Shown piece after piece: positions 31,412 to 41,808 of a stretch of DNA of 64,000 nt. Source of the stretch: Symbiodinium natans (taxonomy: Eukaryota; Sar; Dinophyceae; Suessiales; Symbiodiniaceae); NCBI GenBank assembly GCA_905221605.1, contig CAJNDS010002433.1:351001-415000 (forward strand). The letters are read 5' to 3'. How positions within the stretch are numbered: the stretch's first letter is position 1; each line of letters begins with the position of its first letter. A program made the translations under genes and the position numbers. Below the pieces are notes generated by a model that searched no databases, was not told where the DNA came from, and worked only from the letters and a program-made list of their open reading frames with translations.

Positions 31412-34400
31412 ATGGATTCCACATTTCTCGTGCAAGGCCTTCAAAACTTGGAGACCGAATTGCAGGATTCCTTTGCTCGGATCCAAGGCCGTTTGCAGCT
31501 CTTGCGTGAGGATGTTGGCTCAGCCACGCCGGCGGAAACTTTCCCAGTCACGCCTGTGCCGGTGCCCAAACGCAGAGATTCTCTGAAGGTGCCGGACTCG
31601 TTGGGAGATTGGCTGCTGAAGGACGACGTGATGTCCATCCCATATGAAGAGCCTAGCGCCGTTCCTTTGAGCGGGGATGCCCTGTTCCTCTCCGCCGAGA
31701 TGCTGGGCGCCAGCGCTCATTCGCACATGCGCCTGAACCCTCACCTGATGGAGCTCTCCATGCGCGCTGCAGAGTCGGCGCAAGTTCTGAAGAAGGAACG
31801 GATGAACAGCAAAAACTTCAGCTTGAGGAAAGCAGACTCGAAACAATTCCGCATGAGTCTGACCGGGGAGCTGCAGGCGTGCGAGTCCTTCCTGGCGGTT
31901 TTGCCACCGAACTCCCCATTTCGGCTGGTCTGGGATCTGTGTGGCGTGCTGTTGATTGTGCTCGATGCATTCCTGCTTCCTATGACCATGGCTTGGAGCG
32001 AGTGGGAGGTGTCCCCAATGCCTGCATCAACAACCTTCTCCAGCCGATTACTACAGCTCTTTGCCATTACGTCTTTGATTTTCTGGCCTTGTGACATTCT
32101 GGTGAACTTCAACACCGCCTTCTACATCCGCGGTTTCATCGAGACTTCGCGCTGGGAGATTGCCAAGCGGTATGCAAAAACCTGGCTCAGCTTCGACGTC
32201 TGCGTTGTCGCGCTGGACTTTCTTGCGGGCTTCTTGGGGCAGGCAGGGCAGCCTGAATTCTGCACGATGAATGTAGGCGTGCAAAACTAGTGTAGACCTC
32301 TGCTTTGTTTTGTTTTTGGCATGCCAATTGGAAAAATATAGATCAGGTGAATGGGGCCTGACTGGACCATGTAAAGTGTTATTGGCACGGAATCACCCCT
32401 TGCCCACAGGCTGTCTTGAGAGTCAGCAGGGCCGGGAAAGATATAATTCCCTCGTCAAGGCGTTGCCGGTCGATCAAGTTCCATCTAGAGCAGTACCAGT
32501 ACAAATGGTATTAAAAGGGCACTGGAATAGTTGGACACACCCTGGCCCTGACCCTGGTTTGGGGTTTATGAGCCCTACCTCTGAATCCTTAAAGCCCAAA
32601 GTTGATGCCACGCTGGAATCCAATGCTGAGTGTTGCAGGGCCTTCTTAGTAGTTCGGCGGTGGGGTTCGGAATCAGATGTGCGCATGAGTGGTTGACTTG
32701 GTTTGAGATCACCACTAAGACTAAGCCTGGCAGGAAACAGAAGATTCAGCGGCTGACTTCTTGCAGCCACTGCGATCTGCCCGCTACCTGCGCATTCTTC
32801 GCACAATTCGAATTCTCAGGATTCTCAAAGCTGGCAAGATTAATGTACTTCTGGAGAACTTGGTCATCTCAATGGGGCGGCAGTGGCTGATCCTCGCATT
32901 CACCGTGGGGAAGATGCTCGTGGCCATCGGGGCCGTAGCCCACATTCTTGCGTGCATCTGGTTTGCTCTGGGCGACGCTGTACAATCCGCAGCTCAAACA
33001 AGCTGGCTTGAAATTGCGCAAATCAAGGATGCAACCTTTTCGATCCAGTACATCCACTCATTGATTTGGATTCTGCTTCCGCCTGCTCCACCCCCATTAG
33101 ACCCTCTCAGCGGCATCGAGCACATGGCGGCTGTCCCCTCAGTGATCTTAGGGGCCAGACTTGATGTGCCTGTCACTTTGCCGAGCTCATGAGCAGTGTC
33201 ACGAGAACTTGAAGTCAGCGAAGCCCGAAGTTCGAAACATAGCCAGCTGCACCTGTAGGGGGACAATTCTGCGCTAGGGAGGCCGTTTGAAAAGCTTGCT
33301 GGAAACTGTTCACCTGACATTGCTTTTTCCACATGCAACAGCACGGCCAGCCTTGGGTAATCTGGGATCATCGGAGCACCTAACCGCATATCACATTTGC
33401 TACGAAGCTCAAGAATGGAAGGTTGAAATTCACCGACTGACAGAGCACCGCTGTGGATTGGCCCTTTGCTGGGCGGATCTGGGTGGTCTCTGTGTCAGTC
33501 AGGATAGTCAGGAAGACTCAAGGAAAGCACTGGACGGGGCGTGCGGGTAGGCCATCGCAACCGGGAGGATTTTGTTTGCAAGGAGGCAGCACTGACCAGC
33601 GAACATTCACATGCAGATGTCGGGCTGTGTACTGGTGGATTAGCAATGCAAGTCCTGTTCAGCTTCTTGATCAGCATGAAGCAGAGAACGCACTAACTGA
33701 AGCTTTGTGATTCCTTCCAACATGTTCTGTATTGCAGATCAGGTGCTTTTCCAGTTTGTCATGACGGTGCTGGTCATCGGCTCGGCGTTGTCAATTCTCA
33801 CTGGCACCCTCAACGAGATCCGTCAAGTGAACAGCGAGAGGAGCAAGAAACGTCGGGAGCTCCGCATCTTCTTGCAAAACCGAGCAGTGCCCACCGAGCT
33901 GATGATGAGGATCATGAGCTATGCAGACTACCGGATGACGCGAAACTCACCAGTCGCATACGACTCTAGCCTGATTTCACCCATGCTGGAAGCAGAGCTG
34001 GCTACATCGCAGTTTGGTTCTGTGTTAACTGCCCATCCGCTATTTGAGTTTATGTCCTCAGCATACCATGCTGTGTTTGCAGATTGCTGTCGCAGTTTGA
34101 ACAAGCACTTCTTCTGCGAGGGGGAGGCGGTCTTCAACGAGAACTCGTTAGCGGAGAAGATGTATATCAACAGCCATGGCACTTTCAAGCTTACAGCCGA
34201 GGCATTTCCGAATGAGCATGTCCTTTTCGAAGATGATTGCCATTACTTCGCTGAGATCGCGCTGTATGTGGAGGCCGTTATGCACAGATACAGCTTGCAC
34301 ACAGACTCCTTTTCGGAGGTTTTCTCGCTGACTGCAGCAGATTTTGCAAAGGTCCTTGTGAATTCACCGCTATGCACCACCATGGTCATAGAGTATGCCA

Positions 34401-36070
34401 ACGAGTACATTGTTCGCTACTCCGCTACCTCGGCAACCTCGCTTGTAAGGGTCGGGCAGAGAGCTGAGCGGGAGCAGGAGTGTGCAAACACAGCGTGCAC
34501 CAGCAACTCATTTTATCTCGAAGAGCATGTGGACGATCGACTGGTCCTGGAGACGCTGGACCTGTCATACCTCTGCAACGAGCCGAGCCAGGTCTGTTCG
34601 CCCATGAACTTTGTGACTTCAGTCGTTCACAGTCAAGCAAAGGTGGAGGAGACGGTTGCAAGCTTGCGCGAGGCCTTCGTAGAGCTTGACCCGGAGTCCG
34701 GATTGCATGCCAGGTTCTCAGACGCGAAGGAGCAGGACAGGGCTGAGTCGGCCATTCTGAGTCTCATAGCCCTTGTGCGAGTTGACTATGACATGCCACT
34801 TGAGAGGTTGTGGCAGCTTTTTCAGTCGTGTTCTACTCGGCAAAGGGGCGGAGTTCTAATCGCATGCTTCGGGATATATGCTCTGTAACTCTCCCAGCTT
34901 ACTGTGAGGTACACCGCGGCGCAACCACAACACAACCGCCTGACCAAAGTTCAGTGGCACAATCTGCAAGATCTCTTTTCCTGGACTGCTGCCGATGACC
35001 AGAAGCTACTTGCCGTGATCTTTCTTCTTGCAGTGAAGGGCGTGAGCAAGTTCAGGTCACTGACGCGGCAGCTTCCAGGCGGCCATCAGCGTCCCGAGAA
35101 GGCAATGAAGTTCCTACTCGACTCCTTCCCACTTGCGCTTCCATCATCCACCAGCCTGGGCAGCAATGTCCTGCAGCTAGTCTCAAATCTTCTGGAGACG
35201 CAAGGAACCTTTAACTTTGCCCAGATGCTGCAGGGTGAGAATGTGCCTGCCAATCTGAGAGATCTAAAAAGGATCGTTCAGACACATGGAGGGCAGGAGC
35301 TGCTGAAGTTCTATGTTCTCTACCTGCTTGGCTTCATGAGTGGTCTGGCAGGGGGCAAAGGGTCGCGCTTCATGACACGGAATAATGCAAGGGCCACCAT
35401 TCTGGGGCTTGCGATGCTCAAGAACGTCCTGGAGCAGGACCCAGCGCCCTTGTACTGGACCTACATCCACCATCGAGGACTTGAGCTCAGCAGACGGGCT
35501 GAGAAGCCTGCAGACTTAGCGTTGCTGCGTCTGGCTTGCAACTGCCGGGCTCAAACAACCGACGACCTAGCGCTTCTCCAAGATGCCTGGGATCATCTCA
35601 CAGCCCAGGAACAAACCGAGCTAACCAAGCACTTCCTCGCCGATGGAATTACCACACGGGCCGTCGTGTGTGAATTCCTGCCGCTGTGCTTGGAGCGTGC
35701 TCGGTCCAATCCATTTGTAACAGTCCGAACGCTCTTGCAGGTGCTGGTCGAACTTCTTCAGGCAGTACAATCAGCCGCCCCAAAAAACCACCAGATTGTC
35801 ACGGTGGACCTTGCGGACCTGGCCGCTTTCATCCTCATGGTGCAGAACAGCTACGTGTTCCAGACGTGCCTAGCTCGTGCCACGCTCACGCTGAGGGAAG
35901 AACGGTTCTACTTGGACGTGTCGCAGGAGAATTGGCGCAGAGTTACCGAGCCTCCTTCAGACATTGTTTTGCTTGCAGGCTCTGTCCGAGAGCTTGTCTA
36001 CAAGGCCAGGAGGACTGATGACTCGAGGAATGCAGCAGAGCAGAAAGTTCTGGTGCACTGCCATTTCTGA
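31412..36070 (+). CDS. Voltage-sensing CNG/HCN/EAG-like channel with novel C-terminal module (channel 1)
   Basis: Four exons: 31412-32242, 32734-33141, 33743-34827, 34909-36070, total 1,161 residues. Introns are GC-AG, GT-AG and GT-AG; phases match and gene 2 has the same junctions. Start ATG is in GCCATGG, as in gene 2. Residues 1-40 look coiled; S1 about 171-195, S2 211-237 (CDILVNFNTAFY, like the CNG/HCN family), S3 258-276. S4 has R291, R294, R297, R300, R303, R306, K309. S5 is 327-356; the pore loop WILLPPAPPPLDP (389-401) lacks GYG/GFG. S6 is 414-433, C-linker 434-500, and a cyclic-nucleotide-binding fold about 513-635 whose phosphate cassette reads FAEIALY and HRYSL. Residues 776-1161 form an unassigned helical module ending VHCHF. 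A plasma or endomembrane cation channel is the family inference; selectivity is unknown. Confidence 0.85.
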
Positions 36071-36610
36071 AAATGGATCAGGGCCAGACGCTTCCAGTAG
36101 CCTATACGCCTTCAAAGTGGTGTTGACAGGACTTTCAGGACGGAGAATTGGTTTCACCCGCCTAGATCCTGCATAGATGAGCTTTTTTGGCTGTGCCGGC
36201 CCAAGCTGCGACAGCGTCTCACCGCAGGTACATTCAGTTGATCTCAAAACTGGGGGGGGGGGGGGGGCACAGGGTTTCCGCTGCTTGTTCGTCTGCCACA
36301 TCGCCAGCTATGCAGGATGCCTTATGCGCATTGACCCTGCCGTTTGCTCAGAGCGCGTGACAGAGTTCGGCAAAACACAAGTTGGCAAGACAAGGAACCG
36401 AGAGGCAGGTCAGGCCTGATGCTGCCACCACACTGGAAGCTACTGATTGCTTAAGAACCCTGAAAAATTAAAAACATATTCCTTTATTATTCCTTTATAA
36501 GTTATAAGGGTAATATACGGATATGGGGTCAACAGACGCCAAAGATACTAACGTGACCAGAGCACCTGGCGAAACGGAGCTCAGTAGATCATGAAAGCCT
36601 GACAGCAGCC
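36071..36610. other. Intergenic between channel genes 1 and 2
   Basis: 540 bp. Contains 16 consecutive G at 36252-36267 and an AT-rich stretch with TTATTATTCCTTTATAAG near 36482-36500. No gene is recognised. Confidence 0.5.
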
Positions 36611-39600
36611 ATGGAGTCGACTTCCCTAGCGCAGGGCCTTCAAAACCTGGAGGCCGAGTTGCAGGATGCTTTTGATCGGATTCAAAACCACTTGAAGTTC
36701 TTGCGCCAAGACTTTGTATCCGACACGGCCACCAGTCAACTCCCGGATACCTTCGAAAAGGTGGATGCCTTGGGAGATTGGCTCCTGAAAGACGATGTCA
36801 TGTCCATCCCTTATGAGGAGCCAAGCGCTCTTTCAGGGGATGCCCTGCACCTCTCGGCCGAGATGCTGGGCGCCAGTGCTCATGCACACATGCGGATGAA
36901 CTCTCACTTGATGGAGCTTTCCATGCGGGCCGCCGAGTCGGTCCACGTGCTCAGAAAGGAGCGATTGAGGACTCACGCCACTAACCATGGCACCAACAGC
37001 GTTAGTCCAAATTCCAAGACACGGGGTATCAGCACAGAGTTGGAGAGGTGCGAATCGATACTGCAGATCATCCCGCCCAACTCGAAATTTCGCTTGGTGT
37101 GGGATCTATGTGGTGTGGTCTTGATTGTGCTCGATGCTTTCCTGCTTCCTATGACTATGGCATGGAGTCAGTGGGAGATATCCCCAGTGCAACAATCCAC
37201 AGACTTCTCGAGCCGATTGCTACAGCTCTTTGCCATTACGTCTTTAGTTTTCTGGCCTTGTGACATTCTGGTGAACTTTAACACCGCCTTCTACATCCGC
37301 GGCTTCATAGAGAGTCGACGCTGGGAGATTGCCAAGCGGTATGCACACACTTGGCTGCCTTTCGACGTGTGCGTTGTGGCCGTGGACTTTCTTGCGGGCT
37401 TCTTGGGGCAGGCGACTGATTTGGAAATAGCTGAGATACCAAAGGCCACCTTGCACCGGATAACACTCCTTAACGTTGTCGTTACGGGGCAGGAAAGATT
37501 TCCCAAAGGTAAGAGACACTGTTCGATGGTCCTTGTCGCTTGTCCGCCTGGCAGGCTACGACGGAGGCATCAACAGACTTCTTGCAGCCACTGCGATCTG
37601 CCCGCTACCTGCGCATTCTTCGCACAATTCGAATTCTCAGGATTCTCAAAGCTGGCAAGATTAATGTACTTCTGGAGAACTTGGTCATCTCAATGGGGCG
37701 GCAGTGGCTGATCCTCGGATTCACCGTGGGGAAGATGCTGGTAGCATGTGGGGCCGTTGCCCACATTCTTGCGTGCATCTGGTTTGCTCTTGGCGATGCG
37801 GTACAAGTCGGAGCAGGCAAGAGCTGGCTCGAACTCGCTGGAATCGAAGATGCAACTTTTCAAATCCAGTACATCCATTCGCTGACGTGGATTCTTCTTC
37901 CACCCGCCCCGGCTCCTCTGAATCCGCTCAGTGGGGTCGAGCACCTGGCCGCTGGATCCTCAGTGTGTAGCCTGCATCTGCCTCCTAACATGTGCAGCCT
38001 ACTGTGAAGGAACAGGCCAGCCAACAGTTTCACCCGTAAAACGCGTTACTCCCAATCTTGAACAGACATACGACATACGAGATGACGACCCAATGCAGCA
38101 CACATGATGGGAGGCACCCGACAATAAAAGAGACATTGGTACGCGCTAGTGACACGCAGGGTCATGGGGACGGTGCGCCGATCAGATCGGAAACGTGACA
38201 GTTGAAGGATTGCCCCCACTCAGACATTGCATCGTCCAAGGTACGACATGCACGGTGTAGGCTTCAGGCGTAGCCTTACGAAGTGATGGGAGGGGGGGCG
38301 GGATGGTAGTCACAGCTGGAACTGAAACAATCACCTGGACGTCAGGTGCTGAGCCTGTTTGTGATCACGGTGCTGGTCATCGGCTCAGCGTTGTCAATTC
38401 TCACTGGCACCCTGAACGAGATCCGTCAGGTGAACAGCGAGCGGAGCAAGAAGCGTCGGGAGCTGCGCATCTTCTTGCAAAACCGAACTGTGTCCACCGA
38501 GCTGATGATGAGGGTCATGAGTTACGCAGACTACAGGATGACCCGGCACTCGCCAGTCGCGTATGACTCTAGCCTGATTTCACCCATGCTGGAAGCAGAG
38601 CTGGCTACGTCGCAGTTTGGTTCTGTGTTAATCGCCCATCCGCTCTTCGCGTTTATTTCTTCAACCTACCCCGCTGTTTTTGCCGAAGCCTGCCGCGTCT
38701 TGAACAAGCACTTCTTCTGTGAGGGAGAAGCGGTCTTCAGCGAAGCCTCATTGGCAGAAAAGATGTACATCAGCAACCACGGCACATTCAAGCTAACGGC
38801 AGAGGCATTTCCTTCCGACCAGGTCTTCTTCGAAGATGATAGTCAGTGCTTTGCTGAGATTTGTCTCTATGTGGAGGCAGTCATGCATGCCTATAGCCTG
38901 CACGCCGACTCCTTTTCTGAAGTTTTCTCGCTCAACGCTGCAGATTTCGCACGAGTTCTCTCGATCTCCCCTATGTGCACCACGATGGTGGTAGAATATG
39001 CCACTGACTACATTGCCCGCTATTCGTCAACCTCAGCTACATCGCAGGTAGGCGTCTGGGACGTGGTCGAACAAGAGCAAGAGTGCGCAAAAACTGCATG
39101 CACCAGCAATTCCTTCTACTTGGAAGAGAACGTGGATAGGCGGCTTGTCCTTGACTCGCTGGACCTGTCCTGCCTGCTAGACCCCATGGTGAAATCGATC
39201 ACCATGGGTCACATGCTATCAGGGAATAGATCGGCTTCCGATCTGGATAGATCAGAGAATTTCCGACCTGCTGCGGAGCTCAAAGGCACAATGCCAGAGA
39301 CGACAGCTGTCTTGACGCCCATGGATTTTGTGACTTCGGTCGTTCACAGCCAAGACAGCATGCAGGAGACGGTTGCAAGCTTGCGCGAGGCCTTCGTAGA
39401 GCTTGACCCAGAGTACGGATTGCATGCCAGGTTCTCAGACGCGAAGGAGCAGGACAGGGCGGAGTCGGCCATTCTGAGTCTCATAGCCCTTGTGCGAGCT
39501 GACTATGAAATGCCACTTGAGAGGTTGTGGCAGCTTTTTCAGTCGTGTACTGGCAAAGGGGCGGAGTTCTAGTCGCATGCTTCGTGACCCGTGCACTGTA

Positions 39601-40774
39601 ACTTACCGTAAGGTACACCGCGGCGCAGTCACAACACAACTGCCTCACCAAGATTCAGTGGCACAACCTGCGTGAACTCTTTGCATGGACTGCTGCCGAC
39701 GACCAGAAGCTACTTGCCGTGATCTTTCTTCTTGCAGTGAAAGGCGTGAGTAAGTTCAGGTCACTGACGCGGCAGCTTCCAGCTGGCCATCAACGGCCCG
39801 AGAAGGCAATGAAGTTCCTACTCGACTCCTTCCCACTGGCAGTTCCATCCTCCGCCAGCTTGGGTAGCAATGTCCAGCAGCTAGTCCGAAACCTGCTAAA
39901 AATGCAAGGAACCTTTAACTTTGCCCAGATGCTGCAGGGTGAGAACGTGCCTGCCAACCTCAGAGATCTGAGGGATGCAATTCAACCACACGGCGGTGAA
40001 GAACTGCTGAAGTTCTATGTTCTCTACCTGCTTGGTTTCATGAGTGGTTTAGCAGGTGGCCAAGGCTCGCGCTTCATGACGCGGAATAATGCCAAGACGA
40101 CCATTCTGGGGCTTGCGATGCTCAAGAACGTCCTGGAGCAGGACCCAGCGCCCTTGTACTGGACCTACATCCACCATCGGGGACTTGAGCTCGGCAGACG
40201 GGCTGAGAAGCCTGCAGACTTAGCGTTGCTGCGTCTGGCTTGCAACTGCCGGGCTCAAACAACCGACGATCTAGCGCTTCTCCAAGATGCCTGGGATCAT
40301 CTCACAGCCCAGGAACAAACCGAGCTAACCAAGCACTTCCTCGCCGATGGAATTACCACACGGGCCGTCGTGTGTGAATTCCTGCCGCTGTGCTTGGAGC
40401 GTGCTCGGTCCAATCCATTTGTAACAGTCCGAACGCTCTTGCAGGTGCTGGTCGAACTTCTTCAGGCAGTACAATCAGCCGCCCCGAAAAACCACCAGAT
40501 TGTCACGGTGGACCTTGCGGACTTAGCCGCTTTCATCCTCATGGTGCAGAACAGCTATGTGTTCCAGACGTGCCTAGCTCGTGCCACGCTCACGCTGAGG
40601 GAAGAAAGGTTCTACCTGGACGTGTCGCAGGAGAATTGGCGCAGAGTTACCGAGCCTCCTTCAGACATTGTCTTGCTTGCAGGCTCCGTCCGAGAGCTTG
40701 TGTACAAGTCCAGGAAAGTAGACGACGCAAAGAATGCAACGCAGCAGCAAGTCCTCGTGCAGTGTCACTTTTGA
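36611..40774 (+). CDS. Channel paralogue, tandem to channel 1 (channel 2)
   Basis: Four exons: 36611-37411, 37555-37962, 38346-39544, 39613-40774, total 1,189 residues. Exons 2 (408 bp) and 4 (1,162 bp) have exactly the same length as in gene 1; all intron positions and phases agree (GC-AG, GT-AG, GT-AG). Domain order is identical: coiled N-terminus, S1-S3, S4 with seven basic residues at every third position, S5, pore WILLPPAPAPLNP, S6 (FVITVLVIGSAL), C-linker, nucleotide-binding fold (FAEICLY; HAYSL instead of an RTAS-type loop), and C-terminal module ending VQCHF. It has a longer linker after the binding fold than gene 1 (an extra stretch from about 39170 to 39310). Exon 4 is nearly identical in DNA to gene 1 over several hundred bases, which points to recent duplication or gene conversion. 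Confidence 0.85.
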
Positions 40775-41170
40775 GACTCGCGCTTCGGGGGTGGGAGCGC
40801 TTGCTTCAATTTTCTCCGCTTGGATCGGGCAAGGCAAGCCCAGAAAGCATGGCTTTTGATGTTTTTGGATGCACTTGTACTGTATGAGTTGGCTCTCGCT
40901 GTTTAGAACTGGAATGGATGTGTCTCTGGCAAACGCCACTGACAATGTCAAAGCACGCCGAAATCAAGCCGCATTTTCGACTTCTGAGCTGTCTAATCGG
41001 CAGGAGTCAGAAGGCACCATGTGGTGACTTGTGTCATGCCGGGAGAGCCAGGACACCTATTGCTGCTATTTAGGCTCGTCATTGCGTGCAGCAGAGTGTT
41101 CGTCAGTCAGTGGTACCGTTACTAGTGCTGGCACTCTCCTGCTCACAGCAACCTGCAGACAAACATGACA
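40775..41170. other. Intergenic, nothing recognised
   Basis: Spacer after channel gene 2. No conserved element until the inverted repeat at 41171. Confidence 0.45.
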
Positions 41171-41277
41171 TGGGGGTTTACGAAATTGGGGGGGGGTACC
41201 TTATCGGGGTCCATATGATAAGATAATCCTACAATTTGGGGGTCTTTTTTAGGGCCCCCTATTTTCGTAGACCCCCA
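41171..41277 (+). mobile_element. Short inverted-repeat element, family II (copy 4, best preserved)
   Basis: Left terminal repeat TGGGGGTTTACGAAATTGGG; right terminal repeat CCTATTTTCGTAGACCCCCA. They are complementary over about 20 bp with few mismatches. CA lies on both sides (possible 2-bp target duplication). 107 bp, non-coding. Confidence 0.8.
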
Positions 41278-41808
41278 CATAATGCGACGAATGCCATCGC
41301 AAGCGAAGTCAAAGACACCTGCCCTGCAAGCTTGGACTTGGACATCACGAGTTTCGTTCAGGGCTTTTGCACGTCTTGTGGGAGCTCTCGCGTCAGTTTT
41401 TTGGCATGCTTATTCTTCGCGATGGTGGTGCTTCCTGTGCAGCTAGCAGCTAGAGGAGATTGTATAAGCATCAAACTCTCGGTTGACCACGGTTAACATG
41501 ACGTGCCTATGCTTCTGCGCATGCGTACGCCCATCGGCTGACACAAGCATCCTGTGATGAGATGCAGCGCATGCTGTGAGTTTGTGTTTTCGGCGAGAAT
41601 TTCGCAGTGCGCGTGAATTTCTCTGTCCCTGGGTACGGTGGCTAGGACACCGATGCTGTCAGCACAACATCCAAAAACATGTGGAATATTTTGCAGGCAA
41701 TCTTGTCGATGCCGCTGCATCCTGTGGAGCCAGTTGCTGTCCATTGACAACACTCTCATGGCCCAAGCCGCCCAGCGACCTTCTCGCAGCATCTCGCCAT
41801 GAATCAAT
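41278..41808. other. Intergenic, nothing recognised
   Basis: Short ORFs on both strands, none with a domain. An unseen short 5' exon of the following PPR gene could be here. Confidence 0.4.

Noticed and set aside
32290-32733. Treating the channel pieces as four separate genes
   Set aside because: Paralogue comparison shows equal exon lengths (408 and 1,162 bp) and matching phases in two genes, and the third gene joins the pore and S6 in one exon; one spliced gene explains all.
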